A stretch of DNA of 64,000 nt. Origin: Chitinophaga pollutisoli. Lineage in GTDB: Bacteria; Bacteroidota; Bacteroidia; Chitinophagales; Chitinophagaceae. Under the pieces are notes generated by a model. It worked only from the letters and a program-made list of their open reading frames with translations, had not been told where the DNA came from and did no database searches. Location: assembly GCF_038396755.1 (NCBI RefSeq), contig NZ_CP149822.1, forward strand, positions 1,984,001-2,048,000, in the 5' to 3' direction. A program made the translations under genes and the position numbers. Of the stretch, positions 52,851 through 61,591 are shown in pieces. The stretch's first letter is position 1. Each line of letters opens with the position of its first letter.

Positions 52851-54817
52851 ATGAAATTCCTCTTTCCACGGCTGATAGCCGCATGTTTGCTGTCTAATCC
52901 CCTGCATGCGGGCGCCACTGCGCCATTATCCCATGCTGAGGTTATGGAAAAAAGCATCCCGCCCTTCTGCCGGAGCCGGCGGAGCTGGCCTGGCGCGACG
53001 CGCAGTTCAATTTATCAACCTGCATGGCTATTATTTGCGCCGATCCCGCTTTGCGGACCGAAGCCCAGCGCCTGCAAGCCTCGCTGCGTGCGGAAGGTTT
53101 CCGCAACATCCGGCTGCTGGCGAAAAGCAAGCAGCGGGAACGGGTGATCATCCTGGAAAAGGCCGCCGTCTCCGCTCCTGTGACTACAAAGGAATCTTAC
53201 ACCATTGACGTGAGCGACGAAGCGGTAAAAATTACCGCACCTTCCGCCCACGGCGCTTTCAATGCATTGCAAACCCTCCTCCAGCTTACTTCCGGCGGTT
53301 ATGTACAAGGCAGCGCCATCCGCGACTGGCCGGCTTTCTCCTGGCGGTCTTACATGGTGGACGTGGGCAGAAACTACCAGCCCATGGATCTCCTCAAGCA
53401 GCAGATCGACGTGATGAGCCGGTACAAAATGAATGTGTTTCATTTTCATTTCACAGAAGACGTGGCCTGGAGGCTTCATTTCAAGCGCTACCCGCAACTC
53501 ACCGAAGCGCGGCACATGACCCGGCAGAAAGGGAAATTTTATACGGAAGAAAATCTCCACGAACTTATCCGCTATTGCCGCGAGCGCCACATCGTACTGG
53601 TACCCGAAATCGACATGCCGGGCCACAGCGCCGCATTCCGCAGGGCAATGGGCTACGATATGCAAAGCGATTCCGGAATGGCCATCGTAGCGCAGATCGT
53701 GAAAGACTTTTGTAAAGAATACGACCTGCCTTACCTGCACATCGGCGCGGATGAAGTGAAGATCACCAACCCGCGCTTCCTGCCGGAAATGACGCGGCTG
53801 GCGGAAAGCATGGGCAGGAAAGTAATCGGCTGGATGCCCGGCGGTAACTTCCCAGAAAGCGTGATCCGGCAATTGTGGTCGGAAGGATCGGTAGATCATG
53901 GCAACGACTCCATTCAATACATCGATTCGCGCCAGCTCTACATCAACCACATGGACCCGCTGGAAAGCGTGATCAGCATCTACCAGCGCCAGTTCTGCAA
54001 TACGCCGGCCGGCAATGCCTCCGCGCTCGGCGCCACGCTCTGCCTCTGGCACGACCGCAATGTGGCGGCGGAAGAAGATGTGATGACGATGAACCCCGTT
54101 TACCCTTCGCTCCTCGCTTTCGCGGAGCGCGTTTGGAAAGGCGGCGGAACACCGGGCATCACGGTGGCGATCGGCCCGGGTATCGCGGCGGAATTCGCCG
54201 GGTTCGAGCAGCGGCTGATCGCGCATAAAGTACGGTATTTTGAAGGGATGCCCTTCACTTACTTCCCGCAAAGCGGCCAGCAGTGGCAGTTATACGGTCC
54301 ATTCGCCAATGGGGGCAACACCGCGCAGGAGTTCGACACCGCCAGCGTCCGTCCATCGCAGACGGCCACCGGCGGCACGGTGATCCTCCGGCACTGGTGG
54401 GCGCCCAACCTGCAAGGAGTACTCGCGGCTCCCGCAGAAAACACCACCTGGTACGCATCTACCCGTATCTGGAGCGACCGCGACGGAGAAACTGACTGCT
54501 GGATAGGATTCCACGATTATTCCCGTTCCCACGCATCCCTGCCACCCATCGCCGGCAAATGGGACAACCGTGGCAGCAGTATCCGCGTGAACGGCGCCCT
54601 CATCCCCCCGCCCGTCTGGGCAAGCGCAGGCAAAACCATCACCCTGGAAACACCTTACACCAACGAAGGGTACGCCTACCGCGCTCCCGCGAAAGTATAC
54701 CTCAAAAAAGGCTGGAACATCGTGGAAGTGAAGGCGCCCGTAGCCTCGTTCAAAGGCCGCGACTGGCAGAACCCCGTGAAATGGATGTTCACCTTCCTGC
54801 CTTGCCGCAACGAATAG
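52851..54817 (+). pseudogene. GH20 beta-N-acetylhexosaminidase, frameshifted near the N terminus
   Basis: Exported enzyme removing terminal GlcNAc/GalNAc exposed after desialylation. Signal peptide (MKFLFPRLIAACLLSNPLHA) starts at 52851; the catalytic part is in another frame from about 52970: ELAWRDAQFNLSTCMAIICA, the GH20b domain, YMVDVGRNYQPMDLLKQQID, NVFHFHFTEDVAWRL, EIDMPGHSAA and the Asp-Glu pair in HIGADEVKI. One additional C in CCC (about 52968) would read IPPLLPEPAELAWRD and restore about 655 residues. If the shift is real, an exported enzyme is not made, although the ATG at 53024 could give a signal-less form. Confidence 0.85.
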
Positions 54818-54869
54818 CAACCTACGTGATTGGCGCCACGGGCAGGGTAAAAATGATTATCATTGTACC

Positions 54870-56006
54870 ATGTTCCACCGTTCAGCCATTATTGCCTTTT
54901 TACTCCTCCCCGGCGCGCTGTGGGCGCAGGAGTGCAAACGCGCGCGGGATTACGGCATCCATATCGGCGTGATGCAACCCGGCGCGCTCAACGCCATCAC
55001 TGACGTGCGCGGCGTGAAGGTCGGGCACACCACCCTCGTGAAAGGCGATTCCATCCGTACCGGCGTTACCGCCATCGTCCCCGCGGAAGGCAACCTGTTT
55101 CAACAGAAAGTACCGGCGGCGATATTCGTCGGCAACGGATTTGGCAAACTCGCCGGCATCACACAAGTGAATGAGTTGGGTAACCTGGAAACGCCCATCG
55201 TGCTGACCAATACCCTCAGTGTTCCGGTGGCCATGCAGGCCGTTGCCGGGCTCACGCTGGCCGAAAAAGGGAATGAAAATGTGCGGTCGGTAAATGCGGT
55301 GGTGGGAGAAACGAACGACGGCTACCTCAACGACATCCGTGGCCGGCATGTAACCGTCGCCGATGTGAACGCCGCCATATTATCCGCTGCCGCGGGAAAA
55401 GTAACAGAAGGAAACGTAGGCGCGGGAACAGGAACGATCTGTTTCGGGTTCAAAGGCGGCATCGGCACCGCTTCCCGGAAACTGCCCGCCAGTCTGGGCG
55501 GTTACACGGTTGGGGTGATCGTGCAAAGCAACTTCGGCGGGGTATTGTCGATCGACGGTGCACCGGTAGGCAAGGAACTTGGCAAATTCGATTTCAGCAA
55601 TCATTTATTGAATAATGTAGACGGCTCCTGCATGATCGTGGTGGCTACAGACGCCCCCATCGACCACCGGAACCTGATGCGCCTCGCCAGCCGCGCCATA
55701 CTAGGGCTTGGAAAAACCGGCGGCATCGCTTCGAACGGGAGCGGCGATTATGTGATCGCGTTCTCTACCGCCGAAGAGCTTCGTATCCCGCACAGCGGCA
55801 ACCAGTCCCATCAAACGGTAACGCTGCTGCAAAACGAAGCCATGTCTCCATTGTTCCTGGCCGCCATCGAAGCCACGGAAGAAGCCATCATCAATTCGCT
55901 GTTCGTGGCCACATCGGCGAAGGGCCGCAATGGCAACGCAGTGGAAGCGCTACCTTTGCAACAGGTTTTGCCTATTCTCCAAAAATACAACCGTTTGCAA
56001 CCATGA
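54870..56006 (+). CDS. P1-family aminopeptidase (DmpA / beta-peptidyl aminopeptidase type)
   Basis: 378-residue exported Ntn-hydrolase-like peptidase (signal peptide to about residue 19, WAQ). The precursor should self-cleave at Gly252-Ser253 in NNVDGSCMIVVATDAPIDHR, Ser253 becoming the N-terminal nucleophile. Other family parts: NAITDVRGVKVGHTTL, VGNGFGKLAG, TNTLSVPVAM, VIVQSNFGGVLSIDG and SNGSGDYVIAF. Substrates in the family are D-amino-acid or beta-amino-acid peptides. It lies 52 bases after the hexosaminidase and overlaps the aminotransferase by ATGA, an unexpected tail for a sialic acid locus. Confidence 0.92.
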   Translation: MFHRSAIIAFLLLPGALWAQECKRARDYGIHIGVMQPGALNAITDVRGVKVGHTTLVKGDSIRTGVTAIVPAEGNLFQQKVPAAIFVGNGFGKLAGITQVNELGNLETPIVLTNTLSVPVAMQAVAGLTLAEKGNENVRSVNAVVGETNDGYLNDIRGRHVTVADVNAAILSAAAGKVTEGNVGAGTGTICFGFKGGIGTASRKLPASLGGYTVGVIVQSNFGGVLSIDGAPVGKELGKFDFSNHLLNNVDGSCMIVVATDAPIDHRNLMRLASRAILGLGKTGGIASNGSGDYVIAFSTAEELRIPHSGNQSHQTVTLLQNEAMSPLFLAAIEATEEAIINSLFVATSAKGRNGNAVEALPLQQVLPILQKYNRLQP

Positions 56007-56821
56007 GCCATGCCATCATCAACGGCGCCATCGTTCCGGAAAACGAAGCCAGGGTACTGATCTCCGATTTGTCGATCCAACGCGGGTACGGCATCTTCGA
56101 TTATTTCCGCGCACGCGCCGGGCAGCCCGTTTTCCTGGAAGACCACCTCGACCGGTTTTACCATTCCGCTTCCGTTATGCGGCTCACGCCGGAAGTCGAC
56201 CGCGAACGGCTGAAACATTTGCTGGCGGAACTGATTGAAATTAACGGCGCTCCCCATGCCGGGGTCCGCATCACACTCACCGGCGGCTATTCCGAAAACG
56301 GATATACGCCGGCCACGCCCAATCTCCTCATCACGCTTGCGCCCTATTACTACGATCCCGCGGGTTTCGACAAAGGCATCCATCTCGTGACGCACGACTT
56401 CCAGCGCCAGCTCCCCGAAGTGAAAACGATCGATTATCTCCAGGCCATCTACCTGCAACCCTTTATCCGCGAGCACCAGGCCGACGATGTACTGTATCAC
56501 CAAAACGGCTCCATCCGCGAATGCCCGCGCGCCAACTTCTGGGCCGTGACGGAAACCGGGGAACTCATCACGCCCGCCGACCGCGTTTTAAAAGGCGTCA
56601 CGCGCAAGAAGATCCTGGCGATGAAAGACCTCCATCCTACGGAGGCCACCCTCCCGCTTTCGGCGCTGGCCAATGCCCGCGAAGCGTTCATCACCAGCAC
56701 CACCAAAATCGTGACACCAGTGCTCCGGATCGACGGGAAGCCCGTTGGCACCGGGGAACCCGGGCCTGTTGCGAAAGAGATTTATAAAAGATTATTGGAA
56801 ATGCGGGGCGGGTTTGAGTGA
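56003..56821 (+). CDS. Class IV aminotransferase (PLP fold type IV)
   Basis: 272-residue cytoplasmic PLP enzyme of the branched-chain / D-amino-acid aminotransferase / aminodeoxychorismate lyase family. Motifs: DLSIQRGYGIFDYFRA, FLEDHLDRFYHSA, the PLP Lys in EVKTIDYLQAIYLQ, the ECPRANFWAV strand with the phosphate-binding region, and TSTTKIVTPV. Exact specificity cannot be assigned. The start overlaps the P1 peptidase stop (ATGA), so the two probably work together, for instance on amino acids released by that peptidase. Confidence 0.9.
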   Translation: MSHAIINGAIVPENEARVLISDLSIQRGYGIFDYFRARAGQPVFLEDHLDRFYHSASVMRLTPEVDRERLKHLLAELIEINGAPHAGVRITLTGGYSENGYTPATPNLLITLAPYYYDPAGFDKGIHLVTHDFQRQLPEVKTIDYLQAIYLQPFIREHQADDVLYHQNGSIRECPRANFWAVTETGELITPADRVLKGVTRKKILAMKDLHPTEATLPLSALANAREAFITSTTKIVTPVLRIDGKPVGTGEPGPVAKEIYKRLLEMRGGFE

Positions 56822-56845
56822 TTACTGATTGCAATGCTCCCTGAC

Positions 56846-58189
56846 TTACTTTATTTCTCCACCATCTTCAAACACCACACGCCCATCCGCGTTCTTCAGT
56901 TGCACCTGCTGAATGGAGCCGATGCCCGCGAAGGATATCCGGATGCCGTAGAGCTTTCCGATGGGTTGATCGTATGCGATGTTATATAATGGTTTATCGT
57001 TGACGGTCAGCTCGGCGTGGCGGTCCTTCACGCGCAGGTGCACCGTGCCACCGTTGGTGAGATCGGTGCCTACGGGACTGAGATCCTCCTGCCGGCCGTC
57101 TATCCGTTTTTCGGAGAAGACCAGGTGCGCCCAGGATACGCAGCCGGGTTTCATCAATAATATCTCATGCCGCGATTTTTCACCGTACAGGGAGATGATC
57201 ACCTGCGAACAGCGGATCCCCGGCCGCAGGGCCGACGTGGCCAGCCTGGCATGCAACTCGAAATCGTCGCCCGTTGCGTCCAACTCCCGCGTATTCACAT
57301 AATCCACCAGGAACGTATGCAAGGTATCCACGCCTGAAGCATGCAGCTCCCGCGGTGTCACCGACATCCCGCCAGGCCCGAACGCGGGCGCCTTCAGCGG
57401 GTAAACCCTCGTGGTATCCAGGTAAGACCAGGCGGTGGCCGTCCATCCGTTGGTTTTCAGGTACACCGGCATGGTATCTACCGGCCGGTTTTTATAATGC
57501 AACACCGCGTAGTACCGCGCGGGCATTTCATAATAATGCGTGAGCACGGCTCCGGGCCGGATAGGCTGTTCGCGCGAGCGGTCGCCGAAAGCGATGTGGA
57601 ACCGGCTGCTGTCGCCTTTGAAATGTTCCGGCAACCGGATGCGGAAAACGGCGGAATGGGGATTGCCGCCTACGGGATTGCTGCAAATGAGTTTCGCCGC
57701 CACTTCCGGTTCCGGGGCGTTGCGCACTTTTTGCCACCATTGCCACCCGAAGATTGCGCAGGCACCGGCCATCAGGAGCAAGGCGGGCCACCAGCTGATC
57801 AGGGGCGCCCGGGGCTGGGGAAGTTTGGTGGGAGGTCCGGGCACTACTTCTCCCGCACCGCGCCCCTCGCCCGAACGCGCGGGCCGCGGATGCTTCTCCA
57901 CAAAATCATCCCAGTCCGCAAAACCGGCGTATTGCGCCAGCCCGTCGCGGGTAGCCTTCTGGGGATAATACCTTTCCGTGGTTTTTAGTTTCCCGAAAAT
58001 CCTTTTCAACGTGCTCGGGCTCAGCTGGATCCCGGTATGCCGGCTCAGGATCCCACTCAAACGAAGGTAATCGCCATTCGTCCACGACCCGATTTCCGGA
58101 TTGCCGAAATTGCCGGCTACATACCGGCACACCATATCTAAATGATAAAACGATTCCTTGTGTTCGTATTGTTCCATCCCGGTCGCCAT
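56846..58189 (-). CDS. Membrane-anchored protein with N-terminal HTH-like domain
   Basis: 447 residues. The N-terminal 100 residues have a pattern frequent in Bacteroidota putative regulators: YLRLSGILSRHTGIQLSPST followed by LKRIFGKLKTTERYYPQKAT and LAQYAGFADWDDFVEKHP. Then a Pro-rich linker, one membrane span (about 132-148, WWPALLLMAGACAIFGW) and a long extracytoplasmic part with beta-rich sequence and a LamG/galactose-binding-like end (LTNGGTVHLRVKDRHAELTV). It is divergent from the third SusC gene, so it may sense a ligand and control that PUL. No exact family is named. An alternative start is the ATG at 58177 (MEQYEHK). Confidence 0.72.
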   Translation of the reverse strand: MATGMEQYEHKESFYHLDMVCRYVAGNFGNPEIGSWTNGDYLRLSGILSRHTGIQLSPSTLKRIFGKLKTTERYYPQKATRDGLAQYAGFADWDDFVEKHPRPARSGEGRGAGEVVPGPPTKLPQPRAPLISWWPALLLMAGACAIFGWQWWQKVRNAPEPEVAAKLICSNPVGGNPHSAVFRIRLPEHFKGDSSRFHIAFGDRSREQPIRPGAVLTHYYEMPARYYAVLHYKNRPVDTMPVYLKTNGWTATAWSYLDTTRVYPLKAPAFGPGGMSVTPRELHASGVDTLHTFLVDYVNTRELDATGDDFELHARLATSALRPGIRCSQVIISLYGEKSRHEILLMKPGCVSWAHLVFSEKRIDGRQEDLSPVGTDLTNGGTVHLRVKDRHAELTVNDKPLYNIAYDQPIGKLYGIRISFAGIGSIQQVQLKNADGRVVFEDGGEIK

Positions 58190-58456
58190 TGGCAGGCTTG
58201 CATTTGTAGTTGGTTGCTCCGGGCCGTGGCGCCCGTTGCGGCCAAAGATAATTTACTTTTCCAAATATGGAAATCCAGCCCTTTTAAATCGGTTGCATCC
58301 TGATCTGCAACCGCCACATCACTGCTTCACATGAAAATTTGCCGCATAAAAAACGGAATTACTTGTTCATTTTACATCTTTCCTATTTTATTAAAAATTG
58401 ATTTTCACTATGTTAACCTGTTCAAAGTTTTGATTGGGGAATGACCAGCCGTAAAC

Positions 58457-58488
58457 TTGGCGACAGCTGCCACCTGCTTTTACATTTG
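58457..58488 (+). promoter_or_regulatory. Bacteroidota-type promoter of the third SusC/SusD operon
   Basis: TTGG (58457-58460), 20 bases, TACATTTG (58481-58488; full match to TANNTTTG), leaving a leader of roughly 60 bases before the start at 58557. The rest of the 367-base gap 58190-58556 shows no ORF or hairpin I can support. Confidence 0.7.
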
Positions 58489-58556
58489 TTTCCATCGCTT
58501 CAATCACGTCTTTTCCGCCGATTGCGGAATTCACCAAAATCAACAGTTCCAGGATT

Positions 58557-61500
58557 ATGAAAAAGCAATTACTATTCCTTTGCGCCGTGATGTTGCTGGC
58601 CGTCAGGCTGGCTGGTCAGGACCGGCAGATCAAAGGCACGGTGACCGACGCCGCCAACAAAACGCCCTTACCTGGCGCCACCGTCGCCGTTCCGGGAACA
58701 CCGGCCGGCACCACCACCGACAACAACGGACAATTCACGCTCCGCCTTCCTGCCGGAGCCGGCAAGATCACCGTATCGATGCTCAACTATCTTCCCCAGA
58801 CGCTCGACGTAACGCCGGGCCAGGCCATCGAGGTATCGCTCAGCAGCAGCACCCGCGACCTGGAAGAAACCGTGGTGGTCGGTTATGGCCGCCAGCGGAA
58901 GAAAGACCTCACCGGCTCGGTTGCCACCATCAGCGCCAAAGACGTTGGCGGGCGGCAGACGCTGAAGGTTTCCGACGCATTACAGGGCGCCATGTCAGGC
59001 GTTTCCGTGACGCGCAGCAGCGGCTCCCCGGGCGGAGGTTCCACCATCCTCATCCGCGGCATCACCACCATCGGCACCAACGGCCCGCTCGTAATCGTTG
59101 ACGGAGTGCCCGTGTCCAGCGTGGATAACGTCAACCCCAACGACGTGGAAAGCCTTTCCGTTCTCAAAGACGCCGCCTCCGCCGCCATTTACGGCTCTCG
59201 CGGCGCCGCCGGCGTAATCCTCATCACCACCAAACGCGCCAGCTCCGGAAAGCCCAGCCTCGAATACAACTACGAATACGGCATTCAGAAACCCACCCAG
59301 CTACCGGAATTCGTAGGACCGCAGGATTACATGCGCTACTTCAACGAACAAGCCATCAACGACGGCGCCGCCTCCGGAGCTTACTCCGATGCCTTCATCA
59401 ATTCCTACCTCGACAGCAACCGCGTCAACCCCGACGAATTCCCGGTTACCGACTGGCAGAACAGCCTGCTGAAGCGCACCGCTCCCCGGCAACGCCACGA
59501 GATCGTGTTCACTTCCGGGACCGACAAGCTGAAGACCAAAGCCTCGCTCGGCTATTCCAAAGCCGGCGCCTTTTATGATAATTACAATTTCGACCGGTAC
59601 CTGCTGCGCGTCAACAACGACCTGCAGATTTCCCCGAAATTATCCGCCTCGCTGGATATCTATTATAAAAGAACACAGGAGAAAACTCCAAACGCCAATC
59701 CTATTTACGATAGCCGCGTAATACCCGGCATCTACGATGATTATTACAATGACGGCCGCTACGCCATTTCCAAAGACGGGCGGAACCCCGCGGCACAGCT
59801 CTACGCCGGGGGCAATAACAGCGCCCTTTACAACCAGATCGGCGGACGGTTGCTGTTCAATTTCAAACCGGTGGAAGGACTGACGCTCTCCGCGCAGATC
59901 GCTCCGTCTTTCGACATGGATAAATTCAAATCTTTCTCCACCCAGATCAAATTCACGAACCCGGACGGCAGTCCCAGCACCGTTGTCAACCAGCCGCGCA
60001 CCGTGCTCGGTGAAACGCGCAACGACAGTATGGCGCTGAACGGGCAATTGCTGGCCAACTATGTGCGCAACCTGCGCGGCGGCCATGTGATCGATGTGCT
60101 GGCGGGATATGAGGAGAACTACAACCGTTTCGAAACCCTGAACGCCGGCCGGAGCGGCTTCCCGTTAACGACGCTGCCTTACCTGAATGCGGGTTCCCTC
60201 GAGCTGCGGACCAACGGCGGTTCTGCACACGAATCCGCCCTGCGCTCGTTTTTCGGACGGGCAAAATATGCCTACCAGGGAAAATACCTGCTGCAGGGGA
60301 ACCTCCGGTACGATAAATCTTCCCGCTTCGGCAAAGCCTACCGCGGCGCGGTATTCCCCTCCGTATCCGCCGGGTGGACCGTTTCCGAAGAAGCTTTCCT
60401 GAAAAGCGTAAACTGGCTGTCGTTTCTGAAAGTACGCGGCAGCTGGGGCGAAGCCGGCAACGAAAGGATCGGCAACTATCCCTACCAGGCCATCCTCGAC
60501 TTCACGACGGCGCTCTTTTACCAGGCCGGCGGCGTAGTGCCGCAGATCGGTGCGGGGCAACAAACCTACGCCGTAGAGAATATTTCCTGGGAAACCACCC
60601 GCACCACCGACTTCGGGATCGATGCAGCGTTCTTCGACAGCCGCCTGAACGTGTCCGCCGGTTATTACAAGAAAACCACTTTCAACATCCTCCTGCCGCT
60701 CGATATTCCGCTGTACATCGGTTACGACAAACCTAACCAGAATGCAGGTACGCTGCATGTAAAAGGCTGGGAGCTGGAAATGAACTGGCGCGACCGGATT
60801 GGCCAGGTCAACTATTCCATCGGCGCCAACTTGTCAGACGCGCGCTCGCGCATCGGCGACCTGAAAGGCACGGAGTTCCGCGGCGACCAGATCATCCGCA
60901 ACGGCAGCGAATACAATGAATGGTTCGGTTATATTTCCAACGGCTTGTTCCAGACGGCGGAAGAAGTAACCGCCGGTCCCGTGATGGGCGCCAACACCAA
61001 ACCCGGCGACGTGCGGTACGTGGACGTGAATAAAGACGGCGTGATTACGCCCGACGATAAAGTATTGCTGGGCGGCGCGCTGCCGCGCTACTTCTACGGC
61101 GGTAACCTGCGCGCGGATTACAAAGGAGTTGACTTCGGCCTCACCTTCCAGGGTGTCGGCAAAAAACTGAGCCGGTTGAATGCCGACGTAGTACAACCTT
61201 TCGCGGAAGCTTTCGGGAATGTACCGAAGGACATGGCCGGGAAATTCTGGAGCCGGAATAATTCGGAAGAACAGAACCGCGCCGCCACTTACCCGCGCCT
61301 GTCCAGGACCTCCAACGCCAATAACTACGCACTGTCCGACTACTGGCTAACAAGCGGCGCATACTTCCGGCTGAAGAACCTGACGCTGGGATATACGCTG
61401 CGCGAGCAGCTGATGAAATCCGTGGGTGTACAGTCGTTGCGGATTTACGTTGCGGCCAACGACATCCTGACGTTCAGCAAGCTGCCGAAGTACCTGGACC

Positions 61501-61568
61501 CGGAGGTGGGCAGTTACAGCTATCCGATTGCGGCCACTTTCATGGCGGGCGCCGTGGTTAAATTCTAA
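58557..61568 (+). CDS. SusC/RagA-family TonB-dependent transporter (third PUL)
   Basis: Outer-membrane importer of 1003 residues without STN domain. Signal peptide ends near RLAGQ; carboxypeptidase-like regulatory fold (IKGTVTDAANKTPLPGATVA), plug with EETVVVGYGRQRKKDLTGSV, LQGAMSGVSVTRSSGSPGGG and TILIRGITT, DGVPVSSVDNVNPNDVESLS, and a barrel ending in VVKF. Followed after 23 bases by its SusD partner. The substrate is unknown because no glycoside hydrolase lies in the visible part of this locus. Confidence 0.93.
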   Translation: MKKQLLFLCAVMLLAVRLAGQDRQIKGTVTDAANKTPLPGATVAVPGTPAGTTTDNNGQFTLRLPAGAGKITVSMLNYLPQTLDVTPGQAIEVSLSSSTRDLEETVVVGYGRQRKKDLTGSVATISAKDVGGRQTLKVSDALQGAMSGVSVTRSSGSPGGGSTILIRGITTIGTNGPLVIVDGVPVSSVDNVNPNDVESLSVLKDAASAAIYGSRGAAGVILITTKRASSGKPSLEYNYEYGIQKPTQLPEFVGPQDYMRYFNEQAINDGAASGAYSDAFINSYLDSNRVNPDEFPVTDWQNSLLKRTAPRQRHEIVFTSGTDKLKTKASLGYSKAGAFYDNYNFDRYLLRVNNDLQISPKLSASLDIYYKRTQEKTPNANPIYDSRVIPGIYDDYYNDGRYAISKDGRNPAAQLYAGGNNSALYNQIGGRLLFNFKPVEGLTLSAQIAPSFDMDKFKSFSTQIKFTNPDGSPSTVVNQPRTVLGETRNDSMALNGQLLANYVRNLRGGHVIDVLAGYEENYNRFETLNAGRSGFPLTTLPYLNAGSLELRTNGGSAHESALRSFFGRAKYAYQGKYLLQGNLRYDKSSRFGKAYRGAVFPSVSAGWTVSEEAFLKSVNWLSFLKVRGSWGEAGNERIGNYPYQAILDFTTALFYQAGGVVPQIGAGQQTYAVENISWETTRTTDFGIDAAFFDSRLNVSAGYYKKTTFNILLPLDIPLYIGYDKPNQNAGTLHVKGWELEMNWRDRIGQVNYSIGANLSDARSRIGDLKGTEFRGDQIIRNGSEYNEWFGYISNGLFQTAEEVTAGPVMGANTKPGDVRYVDVNKDGVITPDDKVLLGGALPRYFYGGNLRADYKGVDFGLTFQGVGKKLSRLNADVVQPFAEAFGNVPKDMAGKFWSRNNSEEQNRAATYPRLSRTSNANNYALSDYWLTSGAYFRLKNLTLGYTLREQLMKSVGVQSLRIYVAANDILTFSKLPKYLDPEVGSYSYPIAATFMAGAVVKF

Positions 61569-61591
61569 TACACCGATTAAAACGATTTCAC

